From contig JAPZTL010000008.1 of the NCBI GenBank assembly GCA_027532825.1, forward strand, positions 248,001 to 312,000: DNA of 64,000 nt, given 5' to 3'. This document shows positions 11,201-19,451 of the stretch, piece by piece. Under the pieces are notes generated by a model. The model was not told the origin of the DNA and searched no databases. It saw only the letters and a list, made by a program, of their open reading frames with translations. A program made the translations under genes and the position numbers. Within the stretch, counting starts at the first letter, position 1. The number at the start of each line of letters is the position of its first letter. This stretch comes from Silanimonas sp021297925 (GTDB lineage Bacteria; Pseudomonadota; Gammaproteobacteria; Xanthomonadales; Xanthomonadaceae).

Positions 11201-12692
11201 CGGCCTCGCCCTCGGTCTCGGCCAGCACCTTGAGGATGCCGTCGCGTTCCTCGCGCGTGAGGCCGAAGCGGCGCTGGAAGCGCGCCAGCACCAGGTCGTC
11301 GAAGGGCTCGGCGGCCAGCGCCGGGTCGATCAGGTCGGAGACGAGGTAGCTGACGCCGCCCTTCAGCCACTGCTTGAACGGATGGCGGACCGCGTTGATG
11401 CGGTCGATGGCGCCGCTGTCGAGCACGCGGCCCGACGCGAGTTCGACCGCGATCATCTCGCCGGGCCCCAGCCGGCCCTTGGCGACGATGGTCTCGTCGG
11501 CGATGCGGAACGCGCCGGCCTCGGAGGCGATCACCAGGGTGTCGTCGGTGCGCGCCCAGCGCGCCGGGCGCAGGCCGTTGCGGTCGAGCAGGCAGCCGGC
11601 GTAGCGGCCGTCGTTGAACGACACCGCTGCCGGGCCGTCCCACGGCTCGGTGTGCAGCGCGTAGTACTCGTAGAACGCCGCGAGGTCCGGATCCAGCGTC
11701 GAGAGCGTGTGCGCCGCCGGGGGGATCAGGATGCGCAGCGCCGCGAGCGCATCGAAGCCGCCGGCCAGCATGACCTCGAGCATGTCGTCGAGGCTCTGCG
11801 AATCGGAGCCGTGCTCGCCGACCAGCGGCCCCAGCGTGGCGAAGTCGAGGCCCTCGGCCTTCCAGAGTGCGCGGCGCGCGCGCGCCCAGCCCCGGTTGCC
11901 CGAGATGGTGTTGATCTCGCCGTTGTGCGCCAAGTGCCGGAAGGGCTGCGCCAGCGGCCAGAGCGGTGCAGTGTTGGTCGAGAAGCGCTGGTGGACGATG
12001 GCGCAGGTCGACGCCATCGCCGGGTGGCGCAGGTCCGGGAACAACTGCGGCAGCCGCTCCGGGATGACCATCGCCTTGAAGCCGATGCTGTCGGCCGACA
12101 GCGTCACCAAGTAGCCGGCGTCGTCGCCGCCGAGGGCGAGCGCGGCCCGGCGGCGGGCCACGAACAGCGCGCGGCGGAACTCCACCTCGGACAGGGTGGC
12201 GGCCGGGGTCATGAACACCTGTTCGATATGCGGGCGGCGCGCGTCGGCGATCGGGCCGCAGGCGGCGAGGTCGAGCGGAACGCGACGCCACCCGGCGACG
12301 ATCAGGCCACTCTCGCGGGCGGCGTCGCTGATCTTCTGCCGGGCCGCCTGCGCGGCGGGGACGTCCCGCGGCAGGAACACGAGGCCGGAGGCGAACTGCG
12401 CCGGCAGCGCGAGGCCGATATCGGCGGCGCAGGCCGCGAGCCACGCGGTCGGCCTCTGGATGAGGATGCCGGCGCCGTCGCCCGAGGCGCCGTCCGCGGC
12501 GATCGCGCCGCGGTGGGCCATGCGCTGCAGCGCGTCCAGCGCGAGGTCGACGTTGCGGCGTTTCGGCACGCCGTCCAGCGACGCGATCAGGCCGAAGCCG
12601 CAGGCGTCGTGTTCGAAGGACGGGTCGTGGAGCCCGCGCACCGGATCGGTTCGCTGGTCCGGCTCCTGGGCCGAAGTTTCGCACTCGCGCAT
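8208..12692 (-). CDS. gltB: Glutamate synthase large subunit
   Basis: About 1494 residues. Holds the glutaminase, FMN/2-oxoglutarate synthase and glutamate synthase C-terminal domains. The class II amidotransferase nucleophile is Cys31 (HDACGFGLIA), to be exposed by removal of a 30-residue propeptide. The [3Fe-4S] ligands are visible in GCKYLRICHLNTCATG (C-x5-C-x4-C), and the GXGXG-rich beta-helix domain closes the protein. I place the start at the ATG at 12692 because GAGGGGAG sits 8 bases upstream; an in-frame ATG at 12728 adds 12 residues but has a poorer RBS. The gene is followed by gltD with a one-base overlap. No regulator gene adjoins. Confidence 0.96.
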   Translation of the reverse strand: MRECETSAQEPDQRTDPVRGLHDPSFEHDACGFGLIASLDGVPKRRNVDLALDALQRMAHRGAIAADGASGDGAGILIQRPTAWLAACAADIGLALPAQFASGLVFLPRDVPAAQAARQKISDAARESGLIVAGWRRVPLDLAACGPIADARRPHIEQVFMTPAATLSEVEFRRALFVARRRAALALGGDDAGYLVTLSADSIGFKAMVIPERLPQLFPDLRHPAMASTCAIVHQRFSTNTAPLWPLAQPFRHLAHNGEINTISGNRGWARARRALWKAEGLDFATLGPLVGEHGSDSQSLDDMLEVMLAGGFDALAALRILIPPAAHTLSTLDPDLAAFYEYYALHTEPWDGPAAVSFNDGRYAGCLLDRNGLRPARWARTDDTLVIASEAGAFRIADETIVAKGRLGPGEMIAVELASGRVLDSGAIDRINAVRHPFKQWLKGGVSYLVSDLIDPALAAEPFDDLVLARFQRRFGLTREERDGILKVLAETEGEAVGSMGDDTPLPAMSQRLRSLYDSFRQAFAQVTNPPIDPLRETVVMTLATQVGQERNVFEARPEHARQVQLNSPVLSQRKLRELLAMPDFAERHALLHLYCREGEGLEAALRRLREEAVAAVRDGAVILLLSDRYPPDGARAVHALLATGAIHHALIDAGRRCDCNLIVETGTARDAHHVACLVGVGATFVYPYLAYQTLHAMQRHGQLTLPGDDRQPGRRFRRGIKKGLLKILSKMGISSLASYRGARLFEIVGLAPEVVDLCFPGTPSRIGGAGFAELDADAAEFAELAADDAAPLEIGGLMQYRPGGEYHMANPDVVIALQRAVMSEAPEDWAAFRRAVDERPPSALRDLFALKPLGPAVPLAEVEPASAILSRFDSAGMSLGALSPEAHEALATAMNRLGCRSNSGEGGEDPVRHGTERRSKIKQVASGRFGVTPSYLVNAEVLQIKIAQGAKPGEGGQLPGHKVDALIARLRHARPGIGLISPPPHHDIYSIEDLAQLIYDLKQVNPEALVSVKLVAHAGVGTIAAGVAKAQADFITISGHDGGTGASPISSIRYAGSPWELGLAEAQETLKRNGLRERVRLQTDGGLKTGLDVIKAAMLGADSFGFGTVPMMALGCKYLRICHLNTCATGVATQDPRLRQHHFKGLPERVIAYFAFLVEDVRAHLAALGARSLDEIIGRADRLVERDDVGDRQRRLDLAPLKAHAALPGAASHRAAPPVPAPPSPLAQQLLDEALPELLAGRHVRREVRIDTVDRSLGAGLAGALAKRFGDAAPPATLELHCHGSAGQSFGAFNAKGVHLHLHGEANDGVGKGMAGGRIVIAPPAGHRYPASGSAILGNAALYGATGGELYAVGRAGERFGVRNSGATAVVEGLGDHGCEYMTGGQVLVLGRTGLNFGAGMTGGFAYVLDLDRAFVDRYNHELVDIHRLEAESMEHHLQHLRLLLRQHAQWAGSTLARGLLDDFREVIGKFWLVKPKAASLDSLVAALKRAA

Positions 12693-12924
12693 GCCGTCTG
12701 CTCCCCTCGCAGTGATGGCGTCGATCATCGAGCCCCGACTTCACCACGCGGTTCTAGAGCCGGGACTTCAATCGCCTGACGATGCCTTGGACGCTAGCAA
12801 TGGCGCGGCGTTCGGGGGGCGGGGTGCATTCGTATTCACCCCTTTGAGCGCCAGAATGTTGCGGCTGAAACCGACCGTCGGCAGACTACTGAGCCATTCC
12901 CCCGTCGCCTTCCCCCCAGAAGAA

Positions 12925-15900
12925 ATGGACGTCTCCGGACTCGCGTTCCTCCTGCGTTCCCGTATCGCGCCGTGCCTGTTCCTGATGATGGCAGGCTGGT
13001 GCCATGCACAGATGGCCGATGCCGAGCGTCGCGTCCTCGCTCCTCCCGCAGGCGCATCGACCGAGTCCGCATCCGCGGTGGCTTTTGGATCGTCGTTCGC
13101 CATCGTGGGGGACCCCGGTGCGGACGCCGTCTATGCCTACACGCGCTCATCGACGTCGTCGCCCTTCGCCCTTGATGCCACTCTCCGTCGATCGGGGTTC
13201 CGCTACGGCCGCTTCGGCATCGCCGTGGCGATCCAGTCCGGACGCCTCTACGTCGGGGCGCCGGGGGTCCACCAAGACGCGCAAGGCGAGGAGATCCCGC
13301 ACGGGTCGGTCACCGTCTATCGCCGCGATGGGGCTGCGTGGGTGCTCGAGCGGGTGCTCCAGCCGGGGGCGGGCGCAACGCCGCAGCAGGATGGCTTCGG
13401 CTCTCGCGTGGCGGTGGCTGGCCGCCACCTTCTCGTCGCCGCGTCGGAAGATCGCGCGATACATGCCTTCGACGCCCAAACCGGTGACGCGCCACTGCAG
13501 AGGATCGACGTCGCCGCGCGAGTTCCTGGAGGCGGCCTGTGGGATGAGCAATCCGGCCTCTTGAGCCTCGTCATCGACGGCGACAGCGCGGTCATCGGAC
13601 TGCGCTTCGACGAGTTCGCCGAGTTCCATGCGCTGCGTTGGAGCGGTACGAGTTGGGCGTGGGAAGCCGAACTCCTGCGCGTCGAGTGGCCGGAGTGGGG
13701 TTTCGGCACAGGCGCCGCCTTCCGCGGTGGCCACCTTGTGGTCCCGACGGCCGACGGGAGCCGGCATTTCGAACGCCTTTCCGATTCACGATGGGTCGAG
13801 CGTTCCGGGATTGGCGCGAGCACTACGGGGACGCCCCGCCCGCATCTGCGCGCGGCGTTCGGCGACCTGGGCCTCTACATCGCCGAGTCCGATGCCGTGC
13901 GCCTGTACCGTCCTTCGGCGGGCACGTGGCAGCGCGGGCCGGTGGTCGAGCCGAGGCCCTCCAGCCTCCCCCGCGGTGCGGTCTTCGCCGCGGCGCTGTC
14001 GGCCTCCGGCAATGGCGTGGTCGTCGGGTCCCCGGGGGCCGCCGAGTCGGCCGTGGTGGTGGGGCCGCCCTCGGCGCAGGCGTCGACGTCGATCGATGTC
14101 TCGCTGCCGGTCGGTGAGCCGGTCATCGAGGGGGCCGCCACCCGCTTGGTCGTGTTCCTGCGATCTGCGGAATCCGTGGTCGGTGCAACGGTCGATGTGT
14201 TCGAGGGCGAGACCCGCCTTTGCACCGCCGTGATGTCCGTGACGGCATCCGGCACCTTGGGGTTCTGCGACGCCACGTTCCGCACCGTCGGCCGGCGGTC
14301 CTTGGACGCGCGCTTCGCCGGCAGCCCGACCTTGGCCCCGGCGACGCGACGGGTGGACCTCGTCGTCCAGCCTGCGCTTCGACTTGTCGGATACGGGCGC
14401 GCTTTGGAGATGGCGGTCGGCGTGCCGGTGACCGGCCGGCTTGGCGTGTACGGGCCGGGCGCGACGCCGCCGCTCCGGTTCACGCCGCGGCAACTGGTGG
14501 CCGGCGTGTCGATCGATGCCGAAGGCCGCATCAGCGGGACGCCCACGACCCCGGTCACCGGCGCCCGCTTCCCGGTCGTGGTGACGGATTCCTCCGCGGC
14601 GCGGCACGGCGTCGACTTCCAGTGGTCGGTGTTGGTCGAGATCGATGTCGTATCGGGTCGTGTGCCCCGCACGAGCTTGGGCCTCGGCATGCCCGCCGCG
14701 TTGGAGGCCGGCGTCTCCGAGGCGTTGCCCTACGGGCTTCTCGGCCCGTCGGGCATGACGCCATCCTTCCGCTCGGAGTCCCCGGAGATCTGCCGGGTCG
14801 AAGCCGGTGCCGAGCTCCGGGTGGACGCCTTGCGCATGGGAGTCTGCGTGATCGTGGCGGACGCGTCGGGGCCGGGCTACGCGACGACGACGTCCACCTG
14901 GCGATTGCCGGTTTCGACCCGCGGCCGCCCGCTGATGTTCGCCCTGCCGGATCGCCTCGTCATTGACCGGCCCCCTGGCGTTGGCTCGGTGACCACCGTT
15001 CTGCCGGTGCTTGCGAACGATCTGTTCGACGCCACCGGGTTCGATGCCCTGCGCCGGCTGACGATCGTGCGTGCACCGACGACGGGCACCGCCCAAGTGC
15101 TCCAGGACGGACGCATCGCCTACAGCCCGCGAACCCCATTCACGGCGATCCGCGATTCCTTCCGCTACAGGCTCTGCGCGGCGGATGGTGTGACCTGCTC
15201 CGAGGCGACGGCGTGGATTGTCGCCAACCCCGGCGTGCCGGTGGACGCCTCGCTCGAGGTCGAAGGCCAGAGCGGCTCGGTGGTGGTCGACTTCCGTTCG
15301 ATTCCTTCCGGAGCCCCCACGGTGCGCCGGACCGGGGGGCTGCTGGCGCCGTCGTCGGTCGCGTGGTCGATCCCCGCCTCTTTCGGGATCGATTCGCCCT
15401 TCGATGAAGGGCTCGCCGGGGCGTCGTTCGTCCTGCGTGACGTACCGGCCAACGCCGGTGCGAATGCCGATGCGTGGCGCGTGCATGTGGACGCCTCCAG
15501 CGCGGTCGAGCGCCCGGATCTCGCCGTGTTCGTGGGGCTCGATGCCAACCGGAACGGCCAGCCGGACATCGACGAGATGGCGTGCGCGAGCGTGGCGGCC
15601 GCGGCGAGGGCGTCCTGCGACATGCGCATTCCGCGTCAGGCGGGCCAAGGCGCCCAAAGCTACTGGATCATGGTGCAGAACCGCACCGCCGCCGCGCTGC
15701 CCGTCCGTGTCGATGTCTATGCCGAGGAGGCCACGCCGCCGGCGGTGTCGCTGGTCACGGTGACCGGCCCGACCTTCTCACGTTCGAGGGACGAAGCATG
15801 GCCAACGCGCATCGGCTGGGACGACACGACCCTGCTGGTCGGTGATCGACGGCTTGCGTACGTGTCCTTCTGGCGGGGGGACACGTTCCTCGGCGAGGCG

Positions 15901-17052
15901 CCCCTGCGGATCGTCCGGCGCGGGGGGCGGCCGTCTCCACTCGCCTTGCGCGATGGCGTGGGCCAGCCAATCGCGCTGATGCCTGCAGAACGCCAGGCCC
16001 GTCTGTTCTTCGATGTCCCGGCGTCGGCGGCGTCGGTCCGGATCGACCTGCGCGACGCGGAGGGCGTCGCGTTGAGGCTCTCCCGTGCCGTGGTGCAGTC
16101 GGAGCACGATCCGTCCGACGCGAACGACGGGGCGGCCGCCTTCACGATCCCCGCGGCAGGAGCGACGAAGTCGATCGAGCTTTCCACCACGCGGCTCACG
16201 CCGGGGCGTTGGTACGTGACGCCCGCCAACGAGTCGCCGAGGGCCGTGACGCCGACCCTCACCGTTTCGACGACGGCGGCCGCGTCCCGCGTGCAGCCGG
16301 TCCCCGGCCACTACTACAACCCGCAGCGTTCCGGGCATGGTGTCTTCCTCGACTATGCCCGGAACGACTGGGTGCTGATCTGGTACACCTACCGCGAGGA
16401 CAAGTCGTCGACGTGGTACATGACCGACGTGAGCCCGCGGGGCGCGACCAGTTGGACGTCGCCGCTGTACGAGTTCGGCTGGGACGGCGGCCGGACGGTG
16501 TCCACGCGGGTCGGTTGGGTCTCGGTGAACGCGATCAGCGAATCGGCATTCGCGTTCACGTACCATCTGCATGGGCGCTCGGGCTACGAGCGTTTCGATC
16601 GACTGGGCGGCCCCGGTTGCCTCTCCACCTCGCCCGGCGCGCCCCCGCTGGATGTCAGCGGATTGTGGTTCGCCCCCGAACTCCCGGGGTACGGGTGGAG
16701 CGTGCAGGTCGACGCCGCGACCCGGCAGTCGATCATCGCCAGCTATCTGTACGACCACTTGGGTCGGCCGGTGTGGTTGTGGTCGCAGGAACCGATCACG
16801 GCCTCCTCGTTGCGGATCGACCAGCCAACGGTCCGCTTCGACGGCCCTTGCCCGCACTGCCCCTACGCCCCACCCTCGGCGCGTTCTGACCGGGGCACCG
16901 TGAGCGTCGAGCTGGGCACCAGCAGCCTCCAGCGGATGCAGCTCGAGCACAGCGGCTTCGTCGCTGGCTTGGGCAGCATCATCGAATGGCAGTGGTCGGA
17001 CCGCGCGATGCGGCGCGTGGTCCAGCTCAGCGAGCCGTCGGGCTGTCGCTGA
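12925..17052 (+). CDS. Large secreted beta-rich protein: FG-GAP-like repeats, Ig-like domains, tandem C-terminal repeat
   Basis: 1375 residues with a signal peptide (LAFLLRSRIAPCLFLMMAGWCHAQ). Residues about 40-370 repeat short blade-like segments (SSFAIVGDPGADAVYAY, RFGIAVAIQSGRLYVGAPG, GFGSRVAVAGRHLLVAAS) typical of FG-GAP/integrin-alpha-like beta propellers. Around 500-575 is a putative Ig fold with the signature GVSIDAEGRISGTPTTP, and around 690-770 a cadherin-like bacterial Ig domain (VLANDL ... GRIAYSPRTPF). The C-terminus carries two related segments near residues 1128 and 1245 (HYYNPQRSGHGVFLDY and LWFAPELPGYGWSVQV), a repeat I know from Lysobacterales secreted proteins without a named function. 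No sortase, LPXTG or autotransporter barrel is seen. Start: ATG 12925 best fits the signal peptide; ATG 12856 is possible. Exact role unknown; adhesion or surface binding is inferred. Confidence 0.85.
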   Translation: MDVSGLAFLLRSRIAPCLFLMMAGWCHAQMADAERRVLAPPAGASTESASAVAFGSSFAIVGDPGADAVYAYTRSSTSSPFALDATLRRSGFRYGRFGIAVAIQSGRLYVGAPGVHQDAQGEEIPHGSVTVYRRDGAAWVLERVLQPGAGATPQQDGFGSRVAVAGRHLLVAASEDRAIHAFDAQTGDAPLQRIDVAARVPGGGLWDEQSGLLSLVIDGDSAVIGLRFDEFAEFHALRWSGTSWAWEAELLRVEWPEWGFGTGAAFRGGHLVVPTADGSRHFERLSDSRWVERSGIGASTTGTPRPHLRAAFGDLGLYIAESDAVRLYRPSAGTWQRGPVVEPRPSSLPRGAVFAAALSASGNGVVVGSPGAAESAVVVGPPSAQASTSIDVSLPVGEPVIEGAATRLVVFLRSAESVVGATVDVFEGETRLCTAVMSVTASGTLGFCDATFRTVGRRSLDARFAGSPTLAPATRRVDLVVQPALRLVGYGRALEMAVGVPVTGRLGVYGPGATPPLRFTPRQLVAGVSIDAEGRISGTPTTPVTGARFPVVVTDSSAARHGVDFQWSVLVEIDVVSGRVPRTSLGLGMPAALEAGVSEALPYGLLGPSGMTPSFRSESPEICRVEAGAELRVDALRMGVCVIVADASGPGYATTTSTWRLPVSTRGRPLMFALPDRLVIDRPPGVGSVTTVLPVLANDLFDATGFDALRRLTIVRAPTTGTAQVLQDGRIAYSPRTPFTAIRDSFRYRLCAADGVTCSEATAWIVANPGVPVDASLEVEGQSGSVVVDFRSIPSGAPTVRRTGGLLAPSSVAWSIPASFGIDSPFDEGLAGASFVLRDVPANAGANADAWRVHVDASSAVERPDLAVFVGLDANRNGQPDIDEMACASVAAAARASCDMRIPRQAGQGAQSYWIMVQNRTAAALPVRVDVYAEEATPPAVSLVTVTGPTFSRSRDEAWPTRIGWDDTTLLVGDRRLAYVSFWRGDTFLGEAPLRIVRRGGRPSPLALRDGVGQPIALMPAERQARLFFDVPASAASVRIDLRDAEGVALRLSRAVVQSEHDPSDANDGAAAFTIPAAGATKSIELSTTRLTPGRWYVTPANESPRAVTPTLTVSTTAAASRVQPVPGHYYNPQRSGHGVFLDYARNDWVLIWYTYREDKSSTWYMTDVSPRGATSWTSPLYEFGWDGGRTVSTRVGWVSVNAISESAFAFTYHLHGRSGYERFDRLGGPGCLSTSPGAPPLDVSGLWFAPELPGYGWSVQVDAATRQSIIASYLYDHLGRPVWLWSQEPITASSLRIDQPTVRFDGPCPHCPYAPPSARSDRGTVSVELGTSSLQRMQLEHSGFVAGLGSIIEWQWSDRAMRRVVQLSEPSGCR

Positions 17053-17677
17053 GGCCCGTGGTCAAGGCGGAGACCGCATCGGCCATCGCCTCGTCGGCCC
17101 ACATAGCGTACAGCGCCGCCGACGGATGCAGGCCGTCGTCGGCCAGCATCGCCACCTCGCCACCGCGTTCGCGACTGGTCGGCGCGGTGTCGACGAACCT
17201 CGCACCGCGGGCTTCGGCGACGCGCCGGGCCGAGGCGTTGAAGGCATCGATTTGCGCCGCGATCTGCGCGCGGTCGCGGCCGGACTGGATGGCGAAGGGC
17301 GTGACGCCCCAATCGGGGATGGCCAGCACGATCACCCGCGACGCCTCGCCGGCGGCGAACTCGATGGCGCGCTCGAGCAGGCCGGCGAACTGCACTTCGT
17401 ATTCGGCGAGCGGCCGCCCGCGGTACTGGTTGTTCACGCCGATCAGCAGCGAGACCAATGCGTGGTCGGTCGGGATCGGATCGGCAGCGTTCGCAGCGTC
17501 GATGCCGGCGTCCAACTCGTCGGTGGTCCAGCCGGTGGTCGCGATGATCCGCGGCGCGTCGAGCGCGATGCCCCGCGCGTGCAGCAGGGCGGCCAGCTGC
17601 ACCGGCCAGCGCCCGGCTTCGGGCACGCCCTCGCCGATGGTGTAGCTGTCGCCGAGGGCGAGGAAGCCGTGACGCAT
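17027..17677 (-). CDS. SGNH/GDSL-family hydrolase
   Basis: 216 residues. A lipase/acylhydrolase of the SGNH superfamily. Block I is FLALGDSYTIGEG with the nucleophile Ser11; the block III Asn is in LIGVNNQYRG; the Asp-His pair is in ADDGLHPSAALY near the C-terminus. No signal peptide, so probably cytoplasmic. The ATG at 17677 puts the start 4 bases after the alaA stop; an earlier codon at 17701 would overlap alaA and adds non-conserved residues. The last 26 bases overlap the convergent large secreted-protein gene, so the two coding ends are read on opposite strands. Substrate unknown. Confidence 0.9.
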   Translation of the reverse strand: MRHGFLALGDSYTIGEGVPEAGRWPVQLAALLHARGIALDAPRIIATTGWTTDELDAGIDAANAADPIPTDHALVSLLIGVNNQYRGRPLAEYEVQFAGLLERAIEFAAGEASRVIVLAIPDWGVTPFAIQSGRDRAQIAAQIDAFNASARRVAEARGARFVDTAPTSRERGGEVAMLADDGLHPSAALYAMWADEAMADAVSALTTGLSDSPTAR

Positions 17678-17681
17678 GGCC

Positions 17682-18926
17682 TCAGGCGCTCTGGCGCGCA
17701 CCGCCGCGGTCGGCGTACTGCGACAGCGAGCGTTCGATGCGGCGGAATACCTCGCTGATCTCGTCGGCCTGCGGCAGCAGGGTCACCCGGAAGTGGTCGC
17801 GGTAGGGCACGTTGAAGCTGCTGCCCGGCACGATCAGCACGTGCTCGGTTTCCAGCAGGTCGAGCGCGAAGCGGTAGTCGTCGAATTCCGGCAGGCGCGC
17901 GGTGTCGATCTTCGGGAAGGCATACAGCGCGCCCTGCGGCGCAACGACCGAGAGGAAATCACTCTTCGCCACCGCATCCAGCACGGCCTGGCGCGAGGCG
18001 TGCAGTCGGCCGCCGGGCGCGGTGAGCGGGGTGATGGTGTCGCCGCCCTTCAACGCAGCTTCGATGGCGAACTGGCCCGGCACGTTGGCGCACAGGCGCA
18101 GCGCGCCGAGCAGGTCGAGCGCGTGGTGGTAGTCGCCGGTGCGCAGCGGATCGCCGGACAGCACCGCCCAGCCCACGCGCCAGCCGCAGGCGCGGTGCAC
18201 CTTCGACAGGCCGCTGAAGGTGAGGCAGGGCACGTCGCCAGCCAGCGGCGCGAGCGGTTGGAACACGTGGTCGTCGTAGAGGATGCCGTCGTAGATCTCG
18301 TCGGCCATCAGCAGCAGGCGGTACTTCGCCGCGATCGCGACGAGTTTCTCCAGCAGCGGCTTCGGGTAGCTGGCGCCGGTCGGATTGTTCGGATTGATCA
18401 GCACCAGCGCGCGGGTCTTGGGCCCGATCATCCGCTCGATTTCTTCGGGATCGGGCAGGAAGCCGTTCTCGGCGCGGCAGCTGTAGTAGCGCGGGATGCC
18501 GTCGTTGAGGATGGTCGCGGCGCTCCACAGCGGGTAGTCCGGGCTCGGCAGCAGCACTTCGTCACCGAGGTTCAGCAGCGCGCGCAAGGCGATGTCGATC
18601 AGTTCCGAGACGCCGTTGCCGACGAAGATGCGATCCGGCGTCACGTGCGGCGTGCCGCGGGCCTTGTAGTGCGCGGCCAGCGCCTCGCGGGCCTGTGGCA
18701 GGCCTTGCTGGTGCGTGTACGGGTCGGTGTCGTGGATGTGGTCGGCGATGGCGCGCTGCAGGTGCTCCGGCGCGCGGAAGCCGAAGGCCCCGGGGTTGCC
18801 GATGTTGAGCTTGATCAGCTTGTGGCCGTGGCTCTCCAGCTCACGGGCGCGGCGGGCGAGGTCGCCGCGGATCTCGTAGCGCACTTCGCGGAGGCGTTCG
18901 CGGGTTGGCAGGGTGTTCGACGGCAT
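17682..18926 (-). CDS. alaA: Glutamate-pyruvate aminotransferase, AlaA type
   Basis: 414 residues. PLP-dependent fold-type I transaminase that makes alanine from pyruvate and glutamate. Visible landmarks: KLNIGNPGAFGF near the N-terminus, the substrate loop DPYTHQQGLPQAREALA, LINPNNPTGA with the PLP-contacting Asn, MADEIYDGILYDD, and the Schiff-base lysine in FSGLSKVHRACGWRVGW near residue 240. The C-terminus has HFRVTLLPQADEISEVFRRI, close to E. coli AlaA (YfbQ, 405 residues). The downstream esterase gene begins 4 bases after the stop and is probably co-transcribed, although no metabolic link is obvious. Very likely, with the usual reservation about aminotransferase substrate range. Confidence 0.92.
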   Translation of the reverse strand: MPSNTLPTRERLREVRYEIRGDLARRARELESHGHKLIKLNIGNPGAFGFRAPEHLQRAIADHIHDTDPYTHQQGLPQAREALAAHYKARGTPHVTPDRIFVGNGVSELIDIALRALLNLGDEVLLPSPDYPLWSAATILNDGIPRYYSCRAENGFLPDPEEIERMIGPKTRALVLINPNNPTGASYPKPLLEKLVAIAAKYRLLLMADEIYDGILYDDHVFQPLAPLAGDVPCLTFSGLSKVHRACGWRVGWAVLSGDPLRTGDYHHALDLLGALRLCANVPGQFAIEAALKGGDTITPLTAPGGRLHASRQAVLDAVAKSDFLSVVAPQGALYAFPKIDTARLPEFDDYRFALDLLETEHVLIVPGSSFNVPYRDHFRVTLLPQADEISEVFRRIERSLSQYADRGGARQSA

Positions 18927-19001
18927 GGGGCGGGGCTGGGGCCGGGAAAGCCCCGAGCGTAGCGCAAGCCCGTGGGGCCGTGGCTCGGGCGGGTCGCCTC
19001 G

Positions 19002-19391
19002 TCAGTCCGCGCGTGCGGCGCCTCGCAGGCCGATCGCCGCCAGCAGGGCGAAGCCCACTTCCCAGACCAGTGCATACGTGAAGAAGGGCACCCAGACGCC
19101 GTCCAGCGCGACCCCGAGCAGTCGGCCCGCCGCGATCCCGCCGTTCGTGGCCAGCACCAGCCAGAGCCCGGGGACCCGCCAGTCCGGTCGAGCCGCTGCG
19201 GCCAGCAACAGGACGGCAAGACCGACTTCGAGGCCGCCGTAGAAGGCCCGGAACTCGGTCGCCGCCGGCGCGCCGGTGGCGGTGATGCCGATGGCGGCCA
19301 GTGGGCTGATGGGGTCGACCAGGAACCACAGGCCGAAGCCGAGGAAGCCGAGGCCGGCGAGGGTGAGGAGAGTGGCGCGGTAGGTGTCCAT
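19002..19391 (-). CDS. Small integral membrane protein, DUF4345-like
   Basis: 129 residues with four predicted membrane segments: about 8-25 (LLTLAGLGFLGFGLWFLV), 50-68 (GGLEVGLAVLLLAAAA), 74-92 and 100-122 (TYALVWEVGFALLAAIGL). The pattern TEFRAFYGGLEVGLAV in the second segment is typical of DUF4345 proteins, whose function is not established. It lies alone between alaA and rsgA, head-to-head with rsgA at 60 bases. The start is the ATG at 19391; longer upstream frames belong to antisense of rsgA. Confidence 0.8.
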   Translation of the reverse strand: MDTYRATLLTLAGLGFLGFGLWFLVDPISPLAAIGITATGAPAATEFRAFYGGLEVGLAVLLLAAAARPDWRVPGLWLVLATNGGIAAGRLLGVALDGVWVPFFTYALVWEVGFALLAAIGLRGAARAD

Positions 19392-19438
19392 GCCAAGGAG
19401 AGTGTCGCGCTGGCGGTCAAGGCGGTGGGAAGCCCGCG

Positions 19439-19444
19439 TAAACT
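19439..19444 (+). promoter_or_regulatory. Candidate -10 box of rsgA (leaderless)
   Basis: TAAACT ends 7 bases before the rsgA ATG at 19452. A transcription start 6 to 8 bases after the box would fall on or beside the ATG, so the mRNA would be leaderless; there is no Shine-Dalgarno. The block TAAACTGCGCGC nearly repeats TACACTGCGCGC ahead of rsmC. Confidence 0.45.
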
Positions 19445-19451
19445 GCGCGCG

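Noticed and set aside
12856..12927. ATG at 12856 as start of the large secreted protein
   Set aside because: It adds 23 residues before the signal peptide and has no better RBS; ATG 12925 gives a normal export signal.
13786..15657. Minus-strand open frame inside the large secreted-protein gene
   Set aside because: It is Arg/His/Gly-rich without motifs and lies fully antisense to Ig-like and propeller domains with good signatures.
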